64,000 nt of DNA from Eremophila alpestris peregrina (GCA_009792885.1 WMCF01000018.1:2370031-2434030); one strand, 5' to 3'. Counted from the first letter of the stretch, positions 12,706-26,600 are shown. Notes: a model not told the origin generated them from the letters alone. Translations and numbers: made by a program.

Positions 12706-13909
12706 CAGAAGAGCTGGAATTGCATCTCAAATCCTGCCCACACCTTTTTTCTGCAACCTCCTTGCCCCTCAGCAGCACTTTGGGGAATTCTTCATGCCTG
12801 TGGTGTGTCACCTGGGTGAGCAGAGCAGCTAAGGGATTGAGGACCCCACTAACATTGTTTCTTGTCACAAATCCTTAGAGTACCCATGAGCTGATCACAT
12901 GGAAGGGTAAGAGCTTTCACCCGCTTCCCTCTCCCCATTTTCCCTAAATGCAAAAGCCTCCAGGTCCACATAACAGCTTGGTGATGTCACTTCTGGTGAG
13001 TCACGTGCTCGGGGAAACAAAAATTTAGTAGTCTGTTTTTCAGCCACCTGAAGCTCATTGGAGGCAAACAGGGAGAAAGTGCATCTAGATAACATTTCAT
13101 CTCCTGGAGATCTCTCACTTTAGACAGATCAGAGGAATTTTTTTCTCTTGACAGCAGAGGAAACAGGAGTGCCTTGTGCAGATGTGGACCTCAGACAAAG
13201 GAATTCAAAGCTTCCATACCTAAATCCTTCTTATTTCAGGCAAGGGTATCCTGTCTATGCAGGGAAGTCTGAGGCTGTCAGAGCACAGCAGCCTGCAATG
13301 TTGCATAGAATCTCCTTTGTGGACTATATCAATAATATTTTTTCTTCGTACTTTATAAACACAGAATATTCCACAAATTTCCAAAAACTTAGGTATGCTA
13401 TTGAGAAACCTTTGTGGTGTCAGAATCTTCTGATTTTGTTTTGGATTTTGTGGCACATATCCCTTGTGCAGACAACAAAATGAGCTCCCCTGACAGTGCC
13501 CAGTCCCACGAGTGCCGCTTAGAAGTGTGCCAAAGATTTCCCATCACTGCCCACTCACTTCCATGACTACATTTTAAATGTAGTTTTATAGGATAGCTTG
13601 TTGTGGTTTCTTGCTCCTGAATAAGTTTCCCCTCCCTCTGCTCACTAGCCTCTGAAGAAAATAAATGGTGGGAAAAGAAAATGGCTCCTGTCTCTCTTAT
13701 ACCTTTCTCATTTCAGTTCTGTTGTTCGTTTCTCATAGCTCCAATCTCAAGTGCTCTTCTGAACTCCTCACTTCAGTGACCGCCTTTCTTAATTTAATCT
13801 GGACAAAGCATCGAGTTCATTTCAAGTCATAAAGCTTGATTTGCTGTGAGCTCTTGGCAAATGTGAATAAGCTCTCTGGCTCCTTTTAATCAGCTATCAT
13901 AATAATTTC

Positions 13910-13932
13910 TTTTTTTTTTTTTTTTTTTTTTT
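13910..13932 (+). repeat. Poly(T) tract, 23 T
   Basis: This is the longest mononucleotide run in the window. As poly(A) on the minus strand it could be the tail of a minus-strand retrotransposed copy, but no recognisable element lies on its right side. Confidence 0.85.
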
Positions 13933-16194
13933 AAAGCTGCAGCAATTAGGTCACCAAAGCAAGTAGTCTTTTGTGTTCTGTTGAGAACAAATCCGTCCTT
14001 CTCTGACTTGCTGCATAATTTAATTATTAAAGCTTGATATAATTTTGGTTTCCATGTAAGGCAACCCCTTAAGAGCAATCATACCCTTTCGAAGGCAAGG
14101 TTACTACTCCTAAACTAGTGCTCAGAGGGCCTGGTGCTGTGCTGTATATGGTAACATTACTACTTCCTACCACTCACATTGCAACATTTGTCTACCTACC
14201 CAGCCAACAATAGCACTCGGCTGGCTTCCTCCCCATGAATCTGCACTGAGCTAGCATGTGCAGGATCTGGTATCAATTAGTTAATAATTCAGCAATGGTT
14301 TGAAGACATAAAACAGCTGCTAAAAGCTAAGCCTCATTATTATGCTAGCTGAATTTTTTTTCTTTCACCTTTTAATTTTTTTTCTTTCAGAAAATATTAT
14401 TGTATTATTAACTGTGTTTAGCACCTCCTAGTTCTGACATTTAAATATCTAAAATGCTTTGGTGCAATTACATTGTTTTGTATTACAATACCTAAGATGT
14501 TAATTTCTGTATGAAAATTTGCATAGCTAGATTTTGTTTTAAGAACTGTAACTGTTTCTGATCACTGCCTTCCAAAAGACAAGAAAATAGTATGGTATAA
14601 GATTTTTCTCATCTGTCTGGAGAAGCTTACAAGATTAAATTATTTATGAAATTTGGAAAAAAGTTTTGGCCCCTGCATTGATTTTAATTTTCAAACTCTG
14701 TTTTTCTTGGTTTCCTCTCCGTTCCTTTCACCACCCCAGGAGTATCAGATACTTCTGGTGCATTTGGGAAAAATCTCTTCTCAGTCATATGTTTTGAGGA
14801 TCTGACTGGCACTCTAAGGAGGCTGCTGGGCACAAGTAGAAGTCCTGTATTTCAAGAAAGACTTGTAGTACCCACATGTAGCTGAAAATCGAAGAGATAA
14901 AACAGAAGAGTTCAGTAAATGGTGCCAAATGTTGTTGGTCAGAAGAACAAAGTATCTTCACACTCACCTTAACACACTGTGCAAATTGCTCAAACACAAA
15001 CACATTTTGTCTGACTCATGCAGACAGAACAAGATCCAACTGCAGCATGCTGAGAATAATGGGGCCTGAGTAAGCTTCTGTGGGTGTTGCACTGCACATG
15101 ATAATCAACAGCAATTTATTCTAAAACATGAATTAGAACAACTGTACCATCTTATTAAAATGTTGATTTCCGCTTTTTTATTTTGCAGTGCTTAATGTTG
15201 CAACCAAAACAATTTGAACTTGGAGATATTGTCCTACTCCAACTGTAGGAACTTGCTTAAAGTCTAAGATGACATGCCACATGGTTTTCTCTTGAATTTA
15301 GTTTAAATTCCAACAAACCTCACTACAAAAACTTGAAATTGTCTGTCTCATAAACTTCACAGCCTTTCTAGACTGAATATATCAAAATTCTTCTAGTATT
15401 ATAAGTCATTAAATACCTTCAAGCCTGTCAGAAACACACCATTTATGTAACAACACTTCAGTTCCTTATGGAACAACTAATTAAATGTCCCTTTTACATA
15501 CATGCCTTGTCCTGCCTGTAGCTATTAGGACACATCATGCATTTTCAGTCAGTGTGAGGGCACTGGAGTTAGCTTCCTGGAATTCCATCAGGATAAAAAT
15601 AAAGTTGTTCTTAATATGTGACACATCATTCAGTATGGCTTGTTCCAGACACTCTGGGAGAGGAAAATAATGCATGCTTTGTCACTCAGGGCTATGTTGT
15701 GCCATGTGGAACTATTTTAGTGCTCCGTGCTTTTGATGGGGACAGCAGCTAATCCCATTCTCAGGTACCAACACCCGAGGAGCATGACTAATGTGCAATT
15801 CATACACAAAACCTGTGGGCTAGCTTTGTACAGGAAACTAGGATCTTCACCAGCCATACTGCCACAAACAGGTGAAGCTGTTCTGCTCTGCCTGGGGCCA
15901 GCTGAGCAGGCAACACACAGTGGAGCTCTCTGCCTTTGTTCACAATCCAGGAGGTCCAAACTGTTCCATTGGGAAGCACAGACTCAGCCTTGAGCTCGAA
16001 TCCTGGCAAAGGCTGCACTCTCTGCCATGCCTGTCAGTGTGGCAGAGCTGGGCATGCTCTCCAGAAACACATGGACAACTTTCTGGGGAGCAAAGCTTCT
16101 CCTGAGCAATCAGGCAGCAATGTCTGGTCATGTGCTCTAGCTGGTGGCCACTATAAGAAGTCAATGAGGAAATGGGTCTTTAGCACAATCCCCA

Positions 16195-16440
16195 ACAGGA
16201 CAGCATGAGCCAGCAATGTGCTCTTGCAGATGAGAAGGTTAATGTTATCCTGAGCTGCATTAGGCAAAGTATGGCCAGAGGTTGGGAAGGTGATCCTTCC
16301 TATTTTTTCAGAACAGGTGAGGTCATAGCTGGAGTACTGTGTCCAGTTCTGGCCTCCCCAGTACAAGAGACATAATGGAGCATAATGGAGAGCGAGAAGA
16401 GGGACTCAGGAAGGAAAAAGAAGCTGAGCTGCCCAGGTTC
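16195..16440 (+). mobile_element. CR1 LINE fragment, plus strand
   Basis: The sequence follows the CR1 3' region in sense orientation. An AGCATGAGCCAGCAATGTG block is followed by ATCCTGAGCTGCATTAGGCA, then GGGAAGGTGATCCTTCCTAT, then GAGGTCATAGCTGGAGTACT and GTGTCCAGTTCTGGCCTCCC. These blocks correspond in order to well-known CR1 phrases (for example, the one about a tester 'GGAGTACTGTGTCCAGTTCTGG'). The copy is truncated at both ends, lacks the 8-bp terminal repeats, and has an internal deletion around 16380-16420, where a 10-bp word (CATAATGGAG) is duplicated. CR1 elements are non-LTR retrotransposons encoding an endonuclease and reverse transcriptase. This fragment encodes nothing intact. 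Confidence 0.88.
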
Positions 16441-19400
16441 CCTAAATTGCTAACATGAAACTGAGTAAAATCAGCTAAATTTGTGCATATCAAGGATGTT
16501 AATGAACAGATAGATAAAGCTGAATCACAGTGAAACTTATCTCAGTATAATACTACATATAAGTATATATATCTATAAGACACTACTTGATGTCCTGCAT
16601 CCTTTATTGTCTTGTTTGTGTCTGTCTTAGTATTCCCTTTAGGACTTCTTGCTTTCCCCAAGGTTTCTTCCAGCTGCCAGGGGCTTTGCACAGCCTCCTC
16701 AGGCTCTTTGCAGGTCAGTGCCACCAACCACATCCTGCCATGAACCTGCCACTCTCCTTCAGTGTCAGCAGCAAGAGTTGCAGCCAGCAGGATTCAAGGA
16801 TATTTGACCTCTCATCCAGTCCATGTACCAATTCTCCTTAAAGCTCATTCTCCAGCCTGTGCTGGGACTTCAAAGCCACAGTCTGATGCACTGCATTGAT
16901 TTTGCCTCCAGAGACTATAAGAAAATTTGGTTTCTCTGGGAATAGTTTTTTTTGCTGTGACGGAAAATCAGACATAGACATATATAAACAAAGAGCTTTG
17001 AAAGAACATCTGGGGCAGCAAGTGTCAACAGAGATGTATCCTGGCCTGTTTCCACTCTTTTGCCACTTGAAACTCATCCCTAGAGCCATAAACAAAGTAA
17101 AGAACAAGAGCATCAACGTTTTTCAAGGAACTCTCATCCTGCATCTCAAAGTAATTGCTACATGCCTTTGCCTGCAACCTTATTCTGTGCAGAACCTTCA
17201 TTTGCCCTTAGAAATCAAACACTCCCCAACTTTGAAGAAGTTTGAATACAGATCTGGTCTTTGCAGTCAAAGCACACCTCTAGCATAATGATGAAAAAAG
17301 AAGGAATGTATTGAAGCAGAACACAGACAAACTTCTTCCAGAAGTCACTCTAATCAAGCAGCTGCTTCCAGCATGAGGTCATGTCAGAATGTTCCTCGAC
17401 ATGGTGAATACACTTCTGACGTGGTTTTTTGAGAAGACTATATTAAGCTCATAACACTGCTAGATCCCTATACTGGCCTCTTAAGGCAAGCACGAGTGTG
17501 TCAAGACACTGGTTTATTCCATAGACACAGTCAGAGGATAATACTCTTATTCAGTTACTTCTGCCTCACCATGGGAAAGCAAATTGTAATGAGTTATAAA
17601 TAGAAGAGGCAGATCCAATTTTTTCCCTAGTACAGTAAATCAGCTATACACTTTGCATTCCAGTAGTTGCCCAAACCAGTTTTAATGTATTGGTTGGTAG
17701 ATTTTAAAGGAATATATCTGGCATTTGAACCTCAAACATGTTGTAAAATTTTTTTTCTGGTGTTGTTATCCAGACTTCTTAATCACAGATTAGAAATCCA
17801 GTTATTTAGGCAATGCTATAAATATATAACAAAGAAGATGGCACAACATACACATTAATAGAATTTTACATGGAAATACATTATACAGAGATTCATGATA
17901 CACCAGTATTGTTCTCCATTGTGATCTATCAATACTAACATAGCTTAGTTGTTAAGACTGAAACATTTGGTTATAAAAGGTCAGGGGTGTCCTTGAGGTA
18001 TGGATCTGAAATATATATGGGAGTAAACCTCAGTAGAAGGAGAAAGGGGACCCTTCTGAGCTTGATTTGCACAAGTTTCTTAAAACAGGAATTCTTAAAG
18101 AGCATCTGATTTTTATCATGTCTGGGGCACAAGAGCAGAAGCAATGGGACTAATTATAACGGCAACCACTATGATAACAATAAGATGAGAACAATGCAAC
18201 AAAAAGATAAGCAATTTTTGTTCAGCAAATGGGTTTGCTTTAACAGAAGCTTGTTTAAACTCTTGGGCAATGAGAGAAGGTGATTATTAGTGTACTTGAA
18301 ATGTTTTCTGTAATCATATTTTTTCAACAATGCAAAGTTTCTAGCATTATAGGTGAGGAATTATTTAGTGAAAGAAAACTTTTCCTGTTGTCTAATCCAA
18401 GTCTTTACACTTGTCAGGGTCTTCTCACAAGTTCCTGTCCCCCTTCAGCTGGAGAACCAGTTATGGGTTCAAAGTTCAGAGTATTTTCCTCCATGTGCCT
18501 GAGATTTAACTAGTGGTCACTCAGAATTAGTCATGTATCTGTCTGAACAGAGTATACCATTTTTTCCTTCCAGCCATGCCAAAGATATCCTTGTCTAAAG
18601 CCAGGCAAGGCAGGTAGGTGCTGTAATTAGGCTTTCAGAGGACAACACTATCATATTTACTCTCATCTTTTACTCATCCTTTGATAGCTTTTTATGATTG
18701 CTCTCTGGCTTTTGGCTTGCAGCCATTTCCCATCCCAAAGGCAATGATAGTCACAAATAGAAAGAAAAAAGGAAAAGATGACAGGACGAAAACAGTCAAG
18801 TAAAACAGAAAGAAATTCTGGAGGGTAAGAGTGAAGGTTGAAAAGAAAAATTTAACACACAGCAGAACAAAATAAAATGCCTAAGACACATTGGTTTGAA
18901 GATAAATGCAAAACCTTTCCTTTAGACATTTAACAAGTGCAGTGAGACAGTAGCAGAGAAAGAAGAAAGGGGAAGGACAGCAATGGAGAAATTGTGTTAC
19001 ATTGTCACAAGCTTTTCTCGCAGCACATTCTGAATCCACACTTTAAGGGTGGCTGGTTGTGATTCATAAAATAAATATCAAAAAACATACCCATTTCTGA
19101 GTGGAGAGAGTAAGAAAATCTCTCAGCCCCAAGTCTCTCAGGAGACTCCTAAGATATCTCAGCCATAGTATGTTTGCTGAAAATATAAAGGGGTGTTTGA
19201 CAGATATTTTGAAACACATTTTTTAAATCAATGAAAACAATTTAATTTTTTTTTCTTAAAATGTTTATAACAGTTATAAAGTATGGAGTTTCTGGTGAAA
19301 ATTAGAAAGTACCATGTTCTCTAAGCCAAGTATCTCATTATTTGAAGGAGGACCTGGGCCTTTGTTTATGCCAAGCTGGGATGGGTGAGGAGCTTCTTTC

Positions 19401-20327
19401 ATACCACATTTTAGTAGCCCCTAGGTTCACCTGATTTTGAACAGGAACAGCTTTGAAGTCATGGAAGCTTTTACAAGACATCAAAAATGTTTCCTGTCCA
19501 GCTCTAGAATGAGGATTCTTATACCACCAAATAAAATGATCTATAATGGCTAAAATAGCTTCGTTACTTCAGTTTATTATTGTGTAAATTGCAGAAAAGG
19601 CATGGAACTCAAATATGCAAAGGTGGCAATTCCATTACCTCCTTTCCAGCACAACATATGTTTTCAATTTAAGCAAATTTTACCGTTTCCCAACTGCAAA
19701 TTGGATGACATACAACAAAAACTGTGTTTTAACAGCTTTAGCATTTTATAGACATTACAGCCAAGCACCAATCCTTTACCTTAGGAAAAATTAAGAATTA
19801 CAAAGAGCTTGCTATAAAAACACCTAATCACCAGCACCCAGCTGGAAGCTGGATGGCCTACTGCATGGTAAGCTGTACTAAGACAGAACACAGGAGCTTC
19901 TGGCCTTGAAAAAGATGCTTTTCCCTCTTTGTTTCTGTGTCTATAGAACGGGGCAATAATTCTCATCTGCTGTTAATTGATGCTTTAGAAACAAGAGCTT
20001 GGTGTTTTCTGCAAAAAAGGAGGTCACTTGGTATTGCTAACAGCATTAATAATAATGCAACATGGCAAGTGCGGTAGAAAATATTTAAGCAAACTTCAAT
20101 TGATCCACTCAAAACTTCTAGTTTTGGGGATCTATTTCCATTAGAGTTTTAGTTCAAATAAAGCACAACGATAGCAAAAAAAAATGTTTCAGTAGACTGA
20201 GACTAGTTACAAAACCAGCAACATCTTCCTTGGCCAGAGTATGTTTTCCAAGCTCTGTTAACATAAGGCCTGACATTTTTATGTACTTTTGGAGCTCATC
20301 ACTAGTAAACTGGCAGAATACTGAGCA
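16441..20327. other. Unique non-coding sequence
   Basis: No gene is recognised. An AT-alternating microsatellite-like patch lies at about 16550-16578. A 130-codon open plus frame at 16896-17288 has no domain or splice context that I trust. The rest is AT-rich unique sequence. Confidence 0.55.
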
Positions 20328-20731
20328 TAATCACAGAATCACACAGAACAAGCGAGGCTGGATGGGACCACAGGGGGACTGGTCCAATCTCCCTGCTCAA
20401 GCAGGGCCATCCCAGGGAACAGGACTGTGTCCAGATGGTTCTTAAGCAAATCCAGTGAGGGAGACTCCACAACTTCTTGGTCATTTGCACAGGAAAGGAG
20501 CTTTTCCTCTTTTCTGGGGTCTTTTTTCACGTTGCCTCCTGTCCTCTTGCTTGGCACTACCAAGAAGAGCCTGGCTCCATACTCTGACACCCTCCCTCCA
20601 GACACTGATAGACAGTGAGCAGGTCCCCTCTCAGCCATCTCTTCTTGAGGCTGAACAGACCCAGCTCTCAGTCTGTCCTTGTAAGAGAGATGCTCCATCC
20701 CTTAATCATTTTCATTGCCCTTCACTAGACA
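20328..20731 (-). mobile_element. CR1 LINE 3' fragment, minus strand
   Basis: On the plus strand this begins AATCACAGAATCACACAG, the reverse complement of the CR1 3' terminal 8-bp repeats (ATTCTGTG-like). It continues with a GGCTGGATGGGACCACAGG block, GTCCAATCTCCCTGCTCAAG, a GAGACTCCACAACTTCTTGG block, CTTCTTGAGGCTGAACAGAC and CTCAGTCTGTCCTTGTAAG. This order matches a minus-strand CR1 3' UTR and the end of ORF2. About 400 bp is retained, with 5' truncation near 20731, as is usual for CR1. Divergence from the remembered consensus is moderate. The terminal repeats are intact enough to place the 3' end within a few bases. Open frames within it, up to 119 codons on the minus strand, are not functional genes. 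Confidence 0.95.
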
Positions 20732-23700
20732 TAGGCAAAATGCTACCAGTAAAAGAGTGCCAAGATCTTTAACTTTTTTGTAGCAGTACATAAATAAGTT
20801 TCATATCAAAATACTTACTGTGAAAACCTGAAAAATCACTCCTTTATTCCAGATCTTCTATAAAATCTGGGCTCCACTTCAGTCTGTTGGAATTTTGCCA
20901 TTGATTCGGCAGGGTACAGATTTCAGAATGGACTTTGAAACAATTGGATTAGAAACAGCTACTTTCCTGATTTCCCATATTTCACAGTGGAAGCTGAAAA
21001 AGGACATTTTGAATATTGAAGTAATTCAATCCAGCCAAGAAGGATGCAGTCGGTAAACTTGTTACTTTGCTAAAAGATTGACTGTCTGGAAAATGTTACA
21101 AAGCTGGACACTTATTATTTTTGCATTAGTTCTCAGAGATCTGAGGCACAATCTGCAAAATTAATCAAAGGTGTGCATGTGTACGCTATAGTCAGTGTGG
21201 TACCAGTTTTCTGTTTATCACATGCTCATGAACTCTTACAGCCATGTGCTCATACACACTTTGATACAGCAGAATTTCATATAGCTTAAACTGATTGTAA
21301 GCAGGCAATTGCACAGAAAGGAAAGAAACTCAAAAATATATGAGAGTGCTTTCTATACTTAATATCTGGACAATATTCTTCCACACTTTCATTCTTGCAT
21401 CAATCACATATTTTTCTTAGTATGTTAGACTCAGGATTATTTTTGTTTTGGTAGCACTGATTAATTGAATCAGTGTTTTTCACTTTTGTATATTCTACTT
21501 TTCTGTTTTCATTCTTCCCAAGACCAATATGAATACTCTCTGATCCGAAAGTTCAAATCTGGGTACTGCCAATTATGTGTCCAAAGGACCTTGTTTCTCT
21601 TCTTGCTTTCTCTCAAGACCACAGGGTCAGTCTCTTCCTGTTTTTTGTTGGGCTGCTTTCTCTTCATCTTCTCCTTTTGTACTCAAATAATCAAAGCAAC
21701 ATTTATTTCCCATTCAGGAAATTTCTCCTTCTTCTCCTTTAGTCAAGGCCTGCCCCAAGGACAGTGATTTGGACAGTAGCATCTATTGTTTCAGCTGTTT
21801 TCTTCCAGGGAGGATCTTAATTGCTTCTCCCACCTGCATGACAGAGTTTGCATACTCATCTCCATGGCCCATGACTGTCCAGGGACCAAAACCTCTTCTG
21901 CTGCTCTTAACCATATTTTGCTACCCTCTACCATATTCCTGTTTGACCCTGTGGGCAGAAGTCAGCCTCTATGCACATATTCTTTTTTGACAATAGTCAT
22001 AAACTATATTGTCCTATAAAGAGATTATTTTTGAGGTGCCATCAACTGATATATAGAATTGCTACTACTTGCATAAGCTCTATCCAGTAAATTTGAAAGG
22101 CTTCAAATGACTTACAAAATTTTATTTCACACAGAAGCATATGTATACACACTTGTATTCAAGAAAAAAGATAATAAAAAATATTATAATGATCTTTGCA
22201 ATCAAATAAATACTCTTACACAACTCAGTTTTGCTACAATACCAACCTCTATTGTATAAGTACCCTGTTACATTAAACGTTTTTTTCCAAAAGTGCCCAA
22301 AATTATTTAGAATAATGGTCCACCTGTTCACCCAAGTTGTCTTCTTCAGAGAGGCTGATTGGGATAATTGGCTGTGGGGGCTGATGAAGGGGGCGGGAAG
22401 ATGAGGTCAGTTAATTGCTGCCTGGGGAAGAGGATGTAGGAGGTCTCTTTTGTTCCAGGCCAAGGGCCCACTTGTAATAAATGACATACAACAGAGATGC
22501 TCTGAAGACACTCTTTAAAGTTCCTTCCCACAGGGGAATAGCAGATGTTATTTGTGATTTATGGGTCTGGGTTTTGGGGTCTAATACTGTAAAATGTCTG
22601 TGCAATCTGGACTAGGCATCACAAACCAGTGCAAACAAATATATCATGACATAATATCTCCCTGTGCATTAACAGAATGAAATGGCAAGCACCAGAACTG
22701 GGTAAAATACCTTTCAGTTCTCCTTTTACATAACTGCAATGTGTGCAGACCTCACACACTTCAAGAATTTCCACAGCCAATGCTTTCTGGAAGGAAAAAA
22801 CCCTCGTCCTGAACACTGCTGTCCCATGGGTTCCCTGCCTTTAGATTATGGGAGATCTCACATCTGTTCTCAGACTTGCCAACTCTAATAAAATGTATTT
22901 ATTTCAAGCTTCGCTGATGGTTAGGAAAAAAACCCTTAATAACTATTGAAATGGAAATCAACAACTGTTCCAGGTCACAGTAAATGGATTTGAGGACTTA
23001 GTAACCTGGCACCCCTGAAAATATCTTCTACATCATGCCAGACAAAATGAGCATATTTGTGAGCATTTGGTCAGCTCTCGTGGATGCATACTCCATTGCT
23101 GAACAAACACAATGTATCTTTCTTATTTCTTCCTTTTTCTTATCCTCTCTAGAGTAATAAAAATACAGGAGCCCTAATACAATCTTTTCTATCTTTCTTC
23201 TCCTCTCCCTCTATCAAGTGTCTTTGATGCAGCTGTGATTTACAGTGTTGAGGATGGCAAATCATCCATACTCCACACACTGTTGTTTCAGTCGAGGACA
23301 AGGAGTTTTAGAACAGCTCAGTCCTAAAGCAAACAGTGTTGCTCGACAAAGCCATGAGCAAAATAACCTGCTATACTGTTGGTGTTGAAACATATGCATT
23401 TTCTTCTCCATCCCTTAATGACTGTTTGAAAAAAAAAAAAAAAAGCCAAGATTAATTGGCTTTGAAATTTGGCTGGGAGAGTATTTAACACGTTTTCACT
23501 TCTGTTCAGATGCCGTGGCTAGAAAATGGTATTTGTGTTGGTATTCATAAGCCATACCTCTCACTTCCCTGCCAAATGTCTTTTATTGCAAAGGGGTTTA
23601 TATGGGAAATAACTCGGTTTTTCTAAAACACCAAGAAAAAAATATTTTTAGATCTATTTTCCTCCCTCCCCCATCTCCATTCTCACATGCATAATTAGCC

Positions 23701-26097
23701 AGCAATCAGGTATAATAGCTACACATGTAAATGCCTTTAGTTTCGTGCAGGTGCAAAAACCCAAGGTTATACACAAAATCAAGTCTTAAGAATTAGTCTT
23801 TCAGCAGAGGACACAAAGGCTGCCTTCCCCCTCTCCTCTCAACTGATTCCTCAAATACAGATACTTCTTCATGTATAAAATCTAATAATGTAATCACATC
23901 CTGACCCCTATAATGTATAATGCAAAAACAATGTTGAGTGAGCATCTATTATGAGTCAGTTTTGGCATCAGTTTTGGCAATATGAAGATAGCAATACAGT
24001 GAAGAGAAAATTAACTCTGGAAGATGAAGCAATTACCAGGAGATCAGCTGGAAAAATAGAGATTTACTTCAAGAAAAACTTGGGAAACAGATTCTTTTCT
24101 GACTTAAAGGCACTAAGCTGTTTTTTCAGTTACAAGAAAAGAAAAAGATAGGGCCTTGGGAATATTGTCTGTGTGTATGAGAACATACATAAAATGTGAA
24201 ATGGGGAACGATCTGTAGGGATTTCTTGTTTTCCCATAGTTAGTATACAGGATACTTACCTTTATCTTCCACTGAAGCTGGATTAGCATTTTGAACTTTA
24301 GAGATGAAAATCTTCTCCTGGGCATATAGGGTTTTCTAAAGGTGGCAAATAATGATTCAGAAACATCTTCCCTCCTAGATCATTTGACAATATTCAAAAC
24401 TAAAATCTTGAGTGAAACAAATGGTTCAAGGTACACAATCAGACCTTCCCCAAGGGATAGTAATATGGCATTTGTTTAAACCCACCTAATGCTGCAGCTG
24501 ACAGTGTGTAAGGCTTTGGTTTATGAGGAGGAAAAGAGGTTTTTGAGGTGGCTGAATATCTGGGTTAAAAGGTTTGTCAGCACAAAAACCTACCCAAAAT
24601 CATCCTTATATTGGCCGTAAAGTAAATACAAAATGCAGGCACTGTGACTAGGTCTGGGTATATCCTCAGAGAGGTCACTATATTTTTCTTCATAGTCACA
24701 GGTCATTAATTTGAACTAACTTTTCAGAGGAGCTGTGGAGTGTCCTCATAATCAAGGAGAGGATCAGTTTTATAGGGGCAAGAAACAAATTAGTATCACA
24801 CAACAAATAACCTTTTCTGTCAGTTTTCAGACTTCAGCAGCTGAAATTCTCTCCTCTCTGCAGATGCATTTTTGTGGAGTGGAAGCAAGCTCTAACTTGT
24901 TCATCACTAAGTCAACCAAGTGCAGGAAGGCCAGATCCCTGGCATGCCCATATTTAATGATGTGTTTGGATAGCAGTGTTTGCAGCCTGTCCTGTCGCTC
25001 TCTACTCTGGCCACAGAGCCAGAGCAGTTCCAGAAGCAAAAGGGAGCACTGACTACCCAGCAAGAAAGCAAACATTGAAAGCATGCCTTTGCCTGCAGCC
25101 TAATCTAACCTGGCTGGTATTGAGACACATGAACAAGGATTTACACATCTGGCTCTGCTCATCAGGCACTGCTGGGCTCCCCATCACAGCAGCAGGGCAG
25201 AGCCCCACTGCCAGCCCAGGGAGAGGCCTCAGTTCTCTGGGCACGGGAGAGTTTGCCCTGCAGTCCTTAACCTCTTAGGCTGACTCTCTTTTGTCTACAA
25301 GAAAAGTCAAACTGTCTCAACATTTGAGATTTAGCTCAGCATTAAGCTACAAATCCTAAGCCTAGAAGGGTTTTTCTGTGGCAACCTGAAGTTTCTGCCC
25401 TGCCATCCCATATTATGTCAGCTTTTCATGTTGCAGCTCTTTTCCTCATCATTCTTCCAACCTAATTTTCATACTGCTTCTGGAGCAAAGTGCCTTAATG
25501 TCATGTGCCAGAGATTACATCCCTCACTGGGAGACCTAGGCACATCCTGAAAGAGCTTGTAAACTAAAAAATTGTGCAAGAAGCCCCAGAAACTGCACCC
25601 TTGAAATGACAACACATACTGTCACAGACATTTGGTGCCTCTCAGATTATTCTGTGCTCTACATTGAAATACAGTGTTTTTCCTCCTGAGGCTGGCAGCT
25701 TGGAGGCAGTGCCAGGCTCTTTGGAAGAGCACTCTGCAAACACCTCTGTAAGTCTCCTCTGCTCCCACAGCGCTCCTTGCTCTGGCTGCATTGTGTACTT
25801 TTCTCCCTCTGCCACTGATGAGACTCTCCTTTTTTGAGAGCCAAAAAGCCACCCACTGTGGCTTTCTCCATTAGGCCATAAATGCTCTTGAGCTGCTGGA
25901 ATCTGTTTTGTAAATAGACAATTAAAATGAAGAAGGAAAAACTCTCTGCTCGCTTTGCATAGTCAGAGCCCAAAGGCAGCTGTCTTGAGGGGCTCAATCC
26001 TGCACATCATGGGAAGGTTCTGGAGAGTGCTGAGTACCTGCATCTCTAAAGGGCTTAATTGGAGACAGGGGTAGCACAGCACCTTCAGCACCCCACT
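20732..26097. other. Unique non-coding sequence
   Basis: No confident gene is present. The A run at 23429-23444 is annotated separately. At 24.8-26.0 kb the minus strand is open in two blocks and a polypyrimidine-AG acceptor-like site is visible near 25.92 kb. The intervening sequence has many stops and no family is recognised, so the blocks are reported only as a finding. Confidence 0.5.
23429..23444 (+). repeat. Poly(A) tract, 16 A
   Basis: An uninterrupted A run followed by GCCAAGATTAATTGGC. No preceding retrotransposed sequence is recognised. Confidence 0.85.
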
Positions 26098-26230
26098 GGA
26101 TGAAGCCACATGTTATTGGGACTCCCACTGATTTCTGTCATCAGAGCAATTGGTTTTGAGAATAAGCAAGGAAAAAATCTCCCACTGACACCAGTGGGAA
26201 TCCTTGGCACATATGGGGAACAAAACGTTG
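26098..26230. repeat. Palindromic short-repeat relic
   Basis: The arms CCCACTG and CAGTGGG, separated by ACAC, lie at about 26180-26198. An upstream ACTCCCACTGATTTCTG segment repeats the same arm. The composition and palindromic centre match the dispersed short-repeat type described at 3.85 and 53.9 kb. The boundaries are approximate and class is uncertain (a non-autonomous DNA element is possible). Confidence 0.4.
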
Positions 26231-26379
26231 TGGTTGAGATCTCTGGATACGGGAGCAGTCTTTTATTCTGCTTATGCAAATTATTTATACAAATTATGCA
26301 AATAATTACCAAGTCATTCTGGGGACTGTATAATAGTAACAATAATAATTATTGTAATTACTGATGTTGATGTTTGTCA

Positions 26380-26600
26380 CTATTGTCGTTATTCCCATTT
26401 ATTGTGATCGTGCCTTGGGGGCCAGTCAAGAGCGGTGTCCATGAGGGTTCCACTCAAACACGCAGTCACTGTCCCAAAGAGTTTACAAACTGAAGAAACC
26501 ACATGGATGCAGAAGGGGAGGGAGGGCCAGTGGGAGGAGATGATGCAGTCAGTGGATTTAGGACTGGGGACAGGGAAAGAGCAGGGCAGGGTGTTGTAGC
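26380..26600 (+). repeat. Ancient amniote dispersed repeat relic
   Basis: The segment starts in ATT-rich sequence (ATTCCCATTTATTGTGATCG), passes through GTGCCTTGGGGGCCAGTCAA, and then CACTGTCCCAAAGAGTTTAC followed by AAACTGAAG. That order resembles an old dispersed repeat common in turtle and crocodilian DNA, which reads roughly TTTATTGTGGTAGTGCCTAG, then GGGGCCCCA, then a block ending in CCCAAAGAGCTTACAATCT. I do not know its formal name with certainty. It is non-coding, and the right boundary is vague. Confidence 0.45.

Larger units (their letters stand above)
11961..16194. other. Unique non-coding sequence
   Basis: No confident gene is present. It contains the hairpin at 12.68 kb and the T run at 13.91 kb. 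Open frames at 13148-13483 (plus) and at 15.7-16.2 kb (both strands) are short, mutually overlapping, and lack recognisable domains. The 15.7-16.2 kb part leads into a CR1 fragment and may include unrecognised, more diverged CR1 sequence. Confidence 0.5.

Noticed and set aside
16896..17288. 130-codon open plus frame
   Set aside because: No domain, no clear splice context and an opposing open frame, so a chance frame is likelier.
20339..20698. 119-codon minus frame
   Set aside because: It lies wholly inside a CR1 3' region, which is largely untranslated, so it is repeat sequence.
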